The translations under genes and the position numbers were made by a program. A stretch of 64,000 nucleotides of DNA from assembly GCF_947179165.1 (NCBI RefSeq), contig NC_077246.1, positions 72,450,421-72,514,420 of the forward strand, given 5' to 3'. Of this stretch, positions 34,141-45,866 are shown piece after piece (position 1 is the stretch's first letter; each line of letters begins with the position of its first letter). Origin of the DNA: Solanum dulcamara (lineage: Eukaryota; Streptophyta; Magnoliopsida; Solanales; Solanaceae). The notes under the pieces were generated by a model. It was not told the DNA's origin, did no database searches, and worked only from the letters and a program-made list of their open reading frames with translations.

Positions 34141-36160
34141 TGTCTCATCCCGGGAGGGTACCCTAGGCGTGGCCATCACTCGAAGGCCATTTCTGACCTC
34201 CGAGCGAACCACCTGGTCCAGTCACACATTCATTCAATCACATTCTCTTAGCAGAAAACTCAATTAATAAAATACTGTTCATGAATTAGGGCCAAATGCC
34301 AAACAACCATCAACTCGATAAAAAGTTTTACAAGGGTTACCCAAAAGAACAATCCAACATTTCTACGCTCCGGTCTATGAAGCCTCTATCTACCGTCTAG
34401 AAGGAGTCCATGACACGCCCATGGCTACCAATAATTAAAACAAGGTAAATGGCATCAAAACTATACAAAAGGGGTTAACATCCTCTGGAACTAGGAGGAC
34501 TCACCGCTAGCTGAGAGTGAGTGTGTATCTTCAACGGTGCGCCGGTTGATGATCTTTAGTACCTATCTCTGCATCATGAAACGATGCAGGCCAAATGGCA
34601 TCAGTATATGGAATGTACGAGTATGTAAAATGGCCGAATGAAATGAATATCAAGGAAGAATCAAATTAACTCGGACTCTCAACTCAAGAGAAATAACAAC
34701 TCAGTCAGGTGTCGTAAGTCTAAAGAAGAATATAATTTAGACGGGACCAAATCATATACATGTCAACTCAATACGACTCAGAGTACTATCAAGACCTATT
34801 TGAGAGTTTCTCTTATGCGACAACCATCACTTATGAGCCAGTGAAAGTACAACAAACCAACGTTGTTGCCGCGTCCATTCATACCTTGCTAGGGTATGAA
34901 CGAATCAACCAATCATGGATCCAATCTAACCAAGTCCTATAATGTCAGGACAAACATTTTGGGGAAACATCCAACTTTAACGGTTCAATCCCCTCCTACG
35001 GTTGGCAACGTAGTTATTGGTTCGAGTATGGACTTTACTCTTACCCAATTCGGTGCTCGATACTCCTCCCAAGACTCAATGCTCATAAAACTCCATCCAA
35101 TCAACTCAATCAAATCATATCGACAAGTCTCATTACAACCTTGTCAACTCATCAACTCTATCATTATCAAATCTCTTTCAATCATACCATCCGATCAATC
35201 TCAATCATGTTTTTCCAAAGAAATTCAATTGCACGATTATAGCAACATATAGACATAACCAATCATTTCCTCCATCCACTTGAGAAATCTTTGAGACTCA
35301 TCACAACTTCAAGACTTTAAATCGACACTTTATAAAAGGCAACATTTTTAAGAAAATAACATCTTTTATCATAATCTACATAATTAAGAAGATCAATAAA
35401 ACATATTTAACAACTCATCTTCATCAACTCATACTCACATAAAGGCCCATTTTAAGAACTTCTTAGCTCAACAACATTAACACATATGGAGCCAAATAAA
35501 TAGGAGACAAAGCTCATACTAACATAAACCATACCAAGAAATTCCATTTTCATGAACATCTAACCTCAAAGCAAGAGTAGGGCACATGGGTAGACTCAAC
35601 CCATATTTTGGATAGCCTTACATACCTTAGTGAAGACTTGAAGAAAACCTTGATGTTGGGTCTCCAATGGAGGACTCAAATCTTGAAGCTCTTGGAATTC
35701 TTCTTGTTGGAAATTGAGAAGAAGAAGAAGAAGAGAGAGAGAGAGAGAGAGGGGAACTCCTAGGGCTTTTCTAGAGAGAGAGTGGGGGATGAAAATATGA
35801 TCCCAAAATAGTCTAGGGTAATACATATATAATTTGGGACAATTCCCAAATTGCCCCTTTCCAAAAGTTCTAAAAAATAGGCAAAAATGCACCTGGCGCG
35901 ATAGTGGCGCGTCGCGCCATTGCAGCTCCAGGCCGATTACGCCTAAAAACCTGCACATCGGTTAGTGGCGCATCGCGCCAAGGACTAAACTACTGAGGCA
36001 CATTCTTGGCGCGATAGTGGCGCGTTGCGCCCTTACAGCGCCAAGGCCAATATTTTCTGGGTTCTGGAAATTGACTTGAAAAACCCTGCACACCTTTTAG
36101 TGGCGCGCCGCGCCAGGGACCAAACTACTGAGGCGTATTTCTAAGATTTAGAGTTTCACT
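34141..36160. mobile_element. LTR-like element E4, diverged E1-family member
   Basis: Starts TGTCTCATCCCGGGAGGGTA and repeats the E1/E3 order of blocks (GCATCATGAAACGATGCAGG near 34572, GGCAACGTAGTTATTGGTTCG near 35005). It lacks the CAATCC minisatellite. Its end carries two tandem units of a motif containing GTGGCGCG..CGCGCC and ACTAAACTACTGAGGC (about 35893-36135). No coding domain. It abuts E3 head to tail. Confidence 0.6.
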
Positions 36161-37085
36161 TGCCTCTATATCGCACTAAACTACTCTAGAACTTGAATAT
36201 TTCCCTTCCGTCGACGCTCCAATTTGTAAGAATCTAATAAAATATAATTTTTCAATCAAATTACGGAGCTAACGACATCAAAATCATATTTTTTGAAATT
36301 AGGGTCGAAACCGACCCAAAAACTCGATTTCGAAAACGACAACCAAATCTAAAATTTTTTATATGAAAATGATCCTTGGAGTATTTAGAAACTAATGCTG
36401 AAAAATCAATTTGAATTTGGAGTTGAAATCAGTCCTCAAACACCAATTTAAAGAATCAAATGTTCTTGGTGAAACACCCACATTTTAAAGCTCTAAAATC
36501 ATGAATTCGAAGTGAAGATCACATAAAATTTACTTGGTATTGAAAGATTGAAGTCAAAAACACTTACCCACACCAAATTTCTCTATTAGCCTCTTCAAAA
36601 TCGCTACTACCGAGCTTCTAGGATTCAAAAATGGTGGAAACGGGATAAAATCTAGACTTTTGGGAAATTTTAGGTCTACATAGACATTGCTCTTTGCGAT
36701 CGCGAAGAAGGAAATTGGGTCAGCTCATTAATTGACCGTCACAATTGCGGTGAAGGCCACGTGATCGCGATGACTGACTGAACTAACCCTTCACGATCGC
36801 AACTAGGCCTAGGCGATCGCAAAGCACAAACGACCCAGGCACCAGACATCAGCTAAAACATAACAACTCACTAAGATCAAATCCCATAATAAACCCTTGG
36901 AATTCGTTCGGAATCTCAAGAACACAAACTTGATATGCTACTATACTAATTTCGACATTCCAGACTCAATGGAACCACCAGAATTTGTATTCGAGGTCTC
37001 CTTGACCCAAAATTTAAAAAGTCGCAATCAAACTAACTATGAGTTACAAAAGACCAAAACAAGCTCGGGACCTCAGAATGAACAC
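36160..37085. mobile_element. Fragment of another LTR element with GCGATCGC motifs
   Basis: Non-coding sequence with typical LTR-type features, including repeated GCGATCGC / GATCGCGA words at about 36693-36830 in otherwise AT-rich DNA. I identify it as retroelement-derived by composition and resemblance to Solanaceae gypsy LTRs from memory. No ends or target duplication found. Confidence 0.4.
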
Positions 37086-37129
37086 CACTGAAAGAGATGC
37101 TAACTTCTACGTGTCCTTGATTTTGTAGA

Positions 37130-38058
37130 AAACCATTCAAGAAGATTTACTTGCACTTGCATCTTTAGTAATTGATAATCGCGAGTGTATATTAACCTTA
37201 AACTTTGAATGATACTGAAAATGGGGTTCAACATCAACATCCTGCCAGCAATCGCAATAAATTTTTACCCCATCACTAAGGTATAACTTGTGGGATATAT
37301 AATTCCAACACTGTCTAATACCTTCAACCAAACACAGTATAAATTTTATCGCTAAGATTATTACACCTTATACCTCACACTAAACGTCTCATTAAATATT
37401 AACATACAAAACGTATATTATATCCCAACAACCTTATTTATCTTTTTGTTTTCATCAATAAGCTCATCACTTCCGTAAAATATAGTAATAAAGAGTCTAA
37501 AAGTCACCATTATTTCTACAATCTTAATGCCATTTCATTATTTATGATGAGAGTTTAAGAATATTATTTTATGTTTTCCAAATGTTAAGGCAGCTAACAT
37601 GGTGCAACTATATGATGAAAAATTCTCTTTCAGCTCCCTGTTTATTAAATAAATGGGAATTGAGAATTCTCTTTTAGTAAGCAACAAACTATTAAAAGTT
37701 ACTTATTATAACCAAAATGAAATATTTAAAGTTAAGTTATTTTTGTTTAAAGGTAAGAATTCCGTCTATAATTGTACTTATGAAGAGTATCAATTTGTGT
37801 TTGACTAATTAATTTGAGAAGAAATTGATGATTTCGACAAATTTTATTGCAATATAATCTCATAGTAGCCAACTTTATAAAGACAAAAACAAGAAAAGAC
37901 AGGTGAGAGTCTCTTGTGTTTGCGTAAGTTTAGGGGCAAGAAAATTGATTTAAGAGTAGTCAGTCAACTTGCATTATTAAGAAAGAAAAAATAAATATAT
38001 TTATATTATATGGTTAGTCAATTACGTGCATTATTAAGAAATAAATATAAAAATATGT

Positions 38059-38097
<39 letters not shown>

Positions 38098-39130
38098 GGT
38101 CAGTCTCCACAGTCTAAGATAAATTTAGAAAAAAGCGTGTTGTTTGACCTTTTGTTATTGGGTGAATACAAAATTTATGTGTGAAATTTTACTGATTGTA
38201 ATAAATAGTGAACATGAACCTATAATTTTAAAAATATAATGTATTCAATATTGATTAGAAATTTTAAAGGTAAATTCTGAATTTGTGTCGCCAGTAATTG
38301 AATAGTCTATAAAATGTTGTTACAACTTTTTCACTCATTTTCTTATACAATTTATTTTTTACAAATGCAAAAATAAATTACAATATAGGTAGATGCAAAA
38401 AGAATATTTTTTTTTTACTTTTTCTCCTTTTCCATTCACACTTCCTTTTTTTCTATTTCTCATATTTTTATACTAAAAAATGAAAACAAAATGAAATAAG
38501 AATAAAAAACTCAAATAATGATAAGTAAATAGATTTATAAGAAAGATATTTAAACATGTCATTACATTTGTATTATATTTGTCTGACTATAATTTAATTT
38601 ATTTATTTCCTCATTACAAAAAATGAAATATTTTTTTTTTACAAATGTATTAATAAAGTTAAATGGTTGTGATTTCCACAATTTTGTGGGGGTATTACAC
38701 ATTATTGAAATGTCATCACATTGAGGAATTGCGTAAACAAAGGGGTAAGGAAATTGATAGAGAAGAGTAAAACTTAAATTATTAAAAAAAATATAATATT
38801 AAAAAGGTTGGATTATATATGGTCCAAATCTAAGTCAACGGGAGGTCATGCAGTCTAAGACAAGTTTGAAAAAAAAGGCATATTGCTTCAACTTTGACCG
38901 ATGGAGGCAGATTCATGATTTTAAGTTTATAATTTTTTATGACGATTTTAAATTAATATATACTAATAGTTGGATTCATATTTATAAATATTTTGTGAAT
39001 TTTTCAATACAATATAGAATTTGAACAAAGGCTATTGAATTCTTTTTTTTCTTGTTCAATCTTTCTAGCAGAATCCTCAAATTTTTACTGTCAATTCTAA
39101 GTACTACTTTTTAAAATCTCAAAGAAATAT
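37130..39130. other. Intergenic DNA with D-repeat-like scraps
   Basis: No gene seen. Segments near 37880-38040 (AAGACAGGTGAG, then TATTTATATTATATGGTTAGTC) and 38655-38765 (AATGGTTGTGATTTCCACAA) resemble parts of the D repeats (compare 24890-25015), so this is decayed repeat DNA. Confidence 0.5.
38049..38096. repeat. (TA)n microsatellite
   Basis: About 20 consecutive TA dinucleotides. Likely length-polymorphic; no other function visible. Confidence 0.9.
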
Positions 39131-39169
39131 ATTTTTTCTACTATGGGAAAAAGACAAATAATAAAGGGT

Positions 39170-39520
39170 GAGAGAATCTTAGTAGCTCGATTGACTGATG
39201 CTCTACTTAAACTTTCATCATGAGTATTATCATTAAGCTTGTAAAGCTTGGCCTGGCCAAGTTTGGGGGCCAAAGGAATTGGTCGACTAATTATCATAAA
39301 TCAGTGGTATAATACACATCAAAACGCTTAAAATCTTGAATTCCAATCTCGTGATACCGAAATATTGAAAAAGGAGACTCCATTAATGAAAATGCAATGA
39401 GCATTTGGGTCCGGCCTAGCCAAGTCTTGGGGTCAACTGAATCAATGACTAATTATTAAAGAATCAGTGGACTAACATACATGAAAAATACCTAAAATCC
39501 TGTTTTTTAATATCGAATCC
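39170..39520. repeat. About 170-bp diverged tandem repeat downstream of RLK2
   Basis: Counterpart of the 16320-16690 repeat: units share GGCCTGGCCAAGTTTGGGG / GGCCTAGCCAAGTCTTGGGG, AATCAGTGG and TAAAATC.TG. It lies just before the start of strong RLK1/RLK2 homology (about 39541). Confidence 0.55.
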
Positions 39521-39915
39521 AAGTGATGTTCCTCTGTATAATATCCTTTCTTAATAAGCTCATTTCCTGTTCTGCATCTAAAGTCCAAAAATACAGTAAT
39601 TTCTCAATTCACAAATTGTTTATTTTTTTCCACACTATCACAAAGAGTACAAAACAAGTTTATTGAATACAAATGAAGAAGCTAATGAATAAAAAGCAAA
39701 ATAGTGCAGCTAAACATCTTTATTAATTCATTCTGGTTTCTTTATAGCTAGCATTCAAAACATAATTACAAATAGCTAAAAGTAGAACAGGTTCAAAACC
39801 ACTCAAATGAAATTACAAACAATACATGACTCCAAGTAAGTACCATACGACAACTTTACTAAAGAAACCAAAAAGCATCAGAAAAGAACACTATCGGAAG
39901 AGATGCTGATCACTT

Positions 39916-42900
39916 CTATGTTTCCAGAAATGTGTTTTTGATTTTGCTAAGCCTCTTGACTACTTCTTTCATGGTTATTCTTGATTCTGGCATTTCCTTT
40001 GTGCAGTCTAAACCCAATTCTATCATGGAGGCTATGCAGATTTCACTTTGGGAAGTGATCTGTTCTTCCTCGGAAAAAAGATTGGCATCCACAACGTCCA
40101 TTATAGTCCCTGAAAATGATTGTGTGATCCATTTCCTCAAGTCAAGATTTTCATTGCATATCTCTTCATCTGTTGGCCTTCTTTTGGTCAAAACTTCCAT
40201 CAACATGATGCCGTAACTATAAACATCACCACTAGCGGACACTATTCCCTCCGAGCCATATTCTTAAAAAAGGATTGAAGAAGAGTTAATTGAAATACAA
40301 CAACAATTTTGCATAAATAAAAACTTGCTCTTTTTACTTGTAGAATTTGGAGAGACTTAATTATGATAAGAGAAAATCAAAGAGAGTAGATTTTTTATAC
40401 CTGGTGCAATGTATCCAAGAGTGCCCAATGTCTCAGTATAAGCCATGGACTTGCTTATGGCTAAAATTTTAGAGATTCCAAAATCACCAACACGAGCCAC
40501 CATATCTTCATCCAAAAGAACGTTGGCTGGCTTTAGGTCACAATGAACAATTGGAGTAACATTACCATGATGTAGATATTCAATTGCCATAGCTGCATCA
40601 AGCATTACGGCGACTCTTTGATGAAGGTTCAAGTGGCAATCTTCTCTGTACAACCAATTCTCAAGACTCCCGTTGGGCATATATCGCAGAACAAAGGCTC
40701 TTATATAGTCACTAGAACAAGTAGTAATCACCGGAACAAGATTTCTGTGTCTAACATTTCTCATCACTTCGCATTCAGTATCAAACCTTCTGCATACTTG
40801 CTCATTTTCCAAATCCAGAACCTTTATCGCCACTACACTTCCACCAGATAATGTGCCTTTGTACACAGAGCCAGAACTTCCCACACCAATTAAATTTGAT
40901 TCATCAAAATTATTTGTTGCTCGTTGAATCTCGTGATAAGAAACAAATTGATAAGTCCCGATCTCCGGTACTTTTTCCACATCTTTGGACTTTCCTTTCT
41001 TCTGTCGTTTCATTATCCAAATTGAAACCAACAAAAATATCAGAAAGGATGAAATAATCACTGGAGTAACAATTTTTAGCACAATCTCCTTTAGCTTTGA
41101 TTGTTGTCCAGGATTGGTGATAGCACAAGAAGGAATCTCCAATATGTGTGCTCCACATAGACCCTTGTTCCCGAGAAATGATTGCAAAGTGGAATTTGCA
41201 AACACACCGTCACCGGGTATTTCACCTTCTAAACCATTAAATGAAACATTAATGCTTTTCAGGGACGAGAGTGTTTCCAATGACTTAGGAATAGTACCTG
41301 ACAATGCATTTAAAGACAAATTCAAGAATTCCAAGCTTATCAAGTTGGCAAAGGATAATGGAATTTGGCCAAAAAATGAATTGTTCGATAGGTCAAGAGA
41401 CTGCAGGGTTTGGAGTACCCCAAATCTGGTTGGTATCATACCTGAAAAGTGGTTACTGGAAAGATATAGTTCTATAATGGCTTTCAGTCCTCCAATATCT
41501 GATGGAACTTCTCCCTCTATAGAATTTTGTGACACGCTTAAATAGAGAAGGCCACTCATCTTCCAAAGGCTCAATGGAAGTTTTGATGAAAATTTATTAG
41601 AACCCAAATAAAGATGTTGTAGCATGCTAAGATTTCCTAAGCATTCTGGAATTGATCCAGAGAGCTCATTACCATCCAGAAATAATTGAACCAAATTGGA
41701 TAAATGGCATACTGCCTCTGGAATATGTCCCTGCAATTTATTCTTAATTAGACCCAGACCTTGCAGTTGCTTAAGCTTACCAATCTCAGAAGGAATATTC
41801 CCTGTCAAGTTGTTTCCCGAAAAACTTAGGGTTATTACACCACTTATGTTGCCTATACTTGTGGGGATGAGGCCGTTGATGTGTGCATCTGCTGTTCCAA
41901 AGTTTTCAATTGTAGATGAAAGATTCCCAATAGAATTGGGCAGAACGCCATTCAATGGATTGGCACCCACTTGTAGATATCGCAACATCCTACAGTCCGC
42001 CAAAGAATTGAACAATCGCAACTCACGCTCTCTTGGTTGATTGGTAAGCTGATTATGATGTAGCAACAGTGATTGCAGCTCACGAAGATTTCCTAAATTT
42101 GTAGGAATTGCGCCTGTGAGAAAGTTATCATTTAAGTCCAGTAGCTCAAGCTTGGAAGCATTTGTTATGAACAATGGAATTTCCCCTTCCAGCTGATTGA
42201 CTGCCAAGTTAAGTTCTTTAAGGTTCGGAAGATGAAGACCTATAGTGGTTGGAATTCTACCAGAGAGGTTATTGAAACTGAAATCAATAATTTCCAAAGA
42301 AGATATGTTGAAAATAACCTTTGGAATTTGACCGACTATCCGATTGTTTCCACAATCAAGAAATTGCAGAGTGGAAATATTTCCCAATGAAGTGGGAATA
42401 GTCCCACTTATTGCATTACGCCCAATATAGAACCTCTCGAGTTTAGATAAACAACCAATATTTTTGGGTATGTCTCCAGTTATATTGTTGAAAGATATGG
42501 ACAAAATTTTGAGCTCTGTGAGTTGGCATATGTTGGAAGGAATGCTACCAGAAATTTGGTTATAACTTATACTTAAAAACTTCAGATTTGACACAATATT
42601 CCCTTCATCAAGCAAGAGACGGCCAGAAAGGCTATTGTTGTACAGACTTATGACAAGCAATGATGAGATATTAAACAGTGTTGTGGGAATGGAACCTGTT
42701 AATTGATTATTGACAAAGGACAAATATGCAAGTTGGCTTAGATTACCGACCTCCTTTGGAATGTTGCCACTGACTCTATTCCCAGACAAACTGAAGTTCA
42801 GCAACTTTGTGGCATTTCCAATAGAAGGAGGGATTATACCCGTGAGGCTATTGTTCCTGAGATTTAACACTCTAAGTTCGGGTACATACCATGGCCCTTT

Positions 42901-43299
42901 CCACATTTCACCACCGAGTTTATTGAAGGCCAATGAAATTACTTGAACTCTTCGGTGTTGAAATAAACTTGCTGGTATACTTCCTTCCAGCTGATTGTTG
43001 TTGAGATTGAGAACACTGAGAAAGGACAAATTGGCCAAAGATGGGGAAATTGTGCCTTGCAGTTGCAAATTAGGAAGAGCCAAGGCCACAACCCTTTGCC
43101 TTTTTGAACTGCAAGTGACACCGAACCAAGAGCAAAAAGAAGTATTGTTGGTCCAATTAATGGCTAAAAAATGAGTGGGACTTGTAACAAGATTTTGGAA
43201 AGCTAGTAAAGCTTGTTGGTCAGTCTCATTTGAGGAAGCAAGTGATATAGAAAATTGAATTAGAAAGAGAAGAATCAATAAGACAATGTTCTTCTTCAT
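39916..43299 (-). CDS. LRR receptor-like Ser/Thr kinase, subfamily XII, non-RD (RLK2)
   Basis: Two exons on the minus strand, 43299-40401 and 40262-39916, with the same intron position and phase as RLK1; 1081 aa. Signal peptide, LRRNT with CSWFGVTC, about 26 LRRs, transmembrane helix about 737-762 and a kinase with GVGSSGSVYKG, VAIK, HCDLKPAN and GDFG (non-RD, the type associated with pattern-recognition receptors). It is a close paralogue of RLK1 but lacks 25 residues, one LRR, after the TLQFLDCGNNRIVGQ repeat. The kinase keeps residues usual in the family (S in the P-loop, ARVGDFG, EYGSEG) where RLK1 has changed. Substitutions concentrate in mid-ectodomain LRRs while the kinase is almost identical. 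Ligand unknown. Confidence 0.93.
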
Positions 43300-43355
43300 T
43301 TTGAATTAGTATATAGATTGCTGCAAAGGGATTTATGTTTCAAATGTATTAATCC

Positions 43356-43372
43356 ATTATATATATATAGCA
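43356..43372 (-). promoter_or_regulatory. TATA box of RLK2
   Basis: TATATATATA about 60-70 bp upstream of the RLK2 start, identical in context to RLK1. About 70 bp further upstream the copies differ by the 127-bp indel located at 43440/43441 here, between ATTTGA microhomologies. Confidence 0.55.
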
Positions 43373-45520
43373 CCACTTATGTTGTTGACATGACAGAGGA
43401 ATTGGTCTTTGCCCAAGTCTTCACGACATCAAACATTTGATTACATAATAAAATGTTATCAAATAATAAGATAATGAAAAAGTCTTAAAGGCATTACAGA
43501 AGGAAAAATTACCTCATAAATGTATTTAAGACTTTATGTTCAAGCACAATTTTATTTTTTATTTAATTTCAATTTTAAATGCCTACTAAATGTTACTCCT
43601 ATAATTTTGGTGAATTCCTAATTTTCTAATGTGCTAATTATGAAAGGGTAGATTTCAAAATAATAGGGACGTAGACGTGTAAGATGTTATTTGGACGGAT
43701 TAAAATAGGGTAATTTTATAAATAAATGAATCATTGTCCAATCTTGTTTAGAATTAGTCTTGTTAAGATAAACTAAACAATGAATCATGATAGTCTAACT
43801 CGTTCAACTTAATTCACCATTTTTACAATTTCAAACATTTCAACTTGCTTTAAAAAAAATCGACGTGCCTACTTCAATAAGGACATTTCTAGAAAAAAAT
43901 TTAATGGTCATAATGAAAAAACAATCATATCCATGAAGATGTTTAAAATCCTCAAAATAGCAAGACCTCCATTCTACAACTCAAATGTTAATTACCAAAC
44001 CAAGAAAAATATTTATCCACCCCCACCCCCACTTTTTTTTTCCTTATACAACTCAAATGTTAATTAGCAAATAAAAAAAAAACATTCTCCCCCCACGATA
44101 CTAATTAGTAATTACTAATACAACAACTTAATTGTAAGTGATAACATATTTGAATTAATTAATTTAATTTAATTTTTATTTATTTTTCAATTTCGAATTT
44201 AATGAGTTACCATTTTTAATATATCATTTATTCAATTTGAATTAAATTATATTTAGTTTTATTTACTTAACATGGTAATTATCCTATTTATGAGCAAAAA
44301 TAGGGGTTGCATTTTAGATAATTAATAATTAATACTAGCACAATATTTTTCTCAATCTTCAATTTATATTTCTTACTGTATTAGTGTTATTTTTTTTTTT
44401 GCCATATTTAGGCTTTATTCAATACTGCACAATTGTATGATATTGATATAAATTGTGGCTTTTTTCGAAATGATCTTGTAAATTGGTTAGTAATAATACA
44501 TTTTACAATTATTCTTTGTGTATAAAAATGATTCATAATATGATCTTGTGTATGATATTTTTGTCTAAATCATGATTGCAAAAATATGATTATATTGTTT
44601 TGGTATATTTATATGAATTGTGGGTTTAAATGAATATATTAAGAAAGTCTTAATTGTACAATATCAGTATGAAATATGATTTAAACTATGTGGTCTATAT
44701 GAATTGTGTTATGAATAATGATTTAAACTATGTGGTCTAGATTGTCCAAATTTATATATCTCTTAATTGTACAGTATCAATATGAGATATGATTTCAAAA
44801 TTAAATGGACCTACTGTATGAAATTGGTATGAATTGTGTTTTCGAAATGATCTTTATAAAGTGGTTTGTAGTAGAATTCATAATGATATTTTTTATAGTT
44901 CAAAATTAGTCTTAAACAGTTATAAACATTTGTTGAAATCACAAAATTAAACCATAATCATACAACAGGTTCAAATTTATACATTTCTTGAAAGTTGACT
45001 CTCTATATATATATATCAATATAATACAATTGAAAATATTTTATTTTTAAAAACCACACCAAACTGATATAATAGACCAGTTCTAACAATAAAAATTAGT
45101 CTATGAACCAATTATATACACAAGTAGTTATGAGAAAATATTACAATTTATAAACATTTGTTTGAAACCACAATTGATACCAATACCATATAGTTGATTC
45201 ATTAACTTGCGAAACCAAAAAATAAATCAAAATCAAACAATATATTCATTCAAATTTGACACCATGAATTATACCTAAATTAATACAATGTAACGGTATT
45301 CTAAATTTGATCAATATAGATTAAAATTTATATTTTTTTCTTATACAGAAGATTTATTGTAAGAATTACTACACCAAATCAGTGTATTTACACATCTGTA
45401 AGATAAAAATTTATACCTAACCCTTTAATTTAAACTGATTACGTTAACCAAGTCTCAATAGTAGTGTCTATATCAAGTTGAGTCGACTAAACATTAATCA
45501 AGCTTTTGTAGTCTTGGTAG
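43373..45520. other. RLK2 upstream flank, no gene seen
   Basis: Alignable with 20607-22786 up to about 45444, with small indels and scattered substitutions. The sequence from 45445 to the LINE target site has no counterpart upstream of RLK1, where E2 begins instead. Confidence 0.6.
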
Positions 45521-45866
45521 GACTAGTAGTATTTTTTTTTTCGGGAATAGACCCTACACGAGGCTCCCACCTCTCGTGCGCGGCCAGGGGTTAAGCCGCT
45601 CACCCCCAAGCTGTATTATACATAAAACAGAAAAAAATACAAGGAGGGGGCATAGACCTAACCTCCAATCCTATGGTGGTTCATAAGCCGGTCATCCTAC
45701 TAAGGTCAGCCAATTCATTCCCGATACATGCACACGAAAAGAAAACCTAAAAACTATTCACCTAAAGGAGAGGACTCCTCTCGACACAAAGAAACTAGGA
45801 AAGCATAAATAAGGGGGAGCACTGTAATTGGGTGCTCAATCCAAGGGTGCAAAATGAAATATTAAA

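Noticed and set aside
35596..35958. 120-codon minus-strand open frame with a Leu/Ser run
   Set aside because: Lies over a (GA)n tract and GC palindromes of E4; no domain and no counterpart in E1 or E3 at the protein level.
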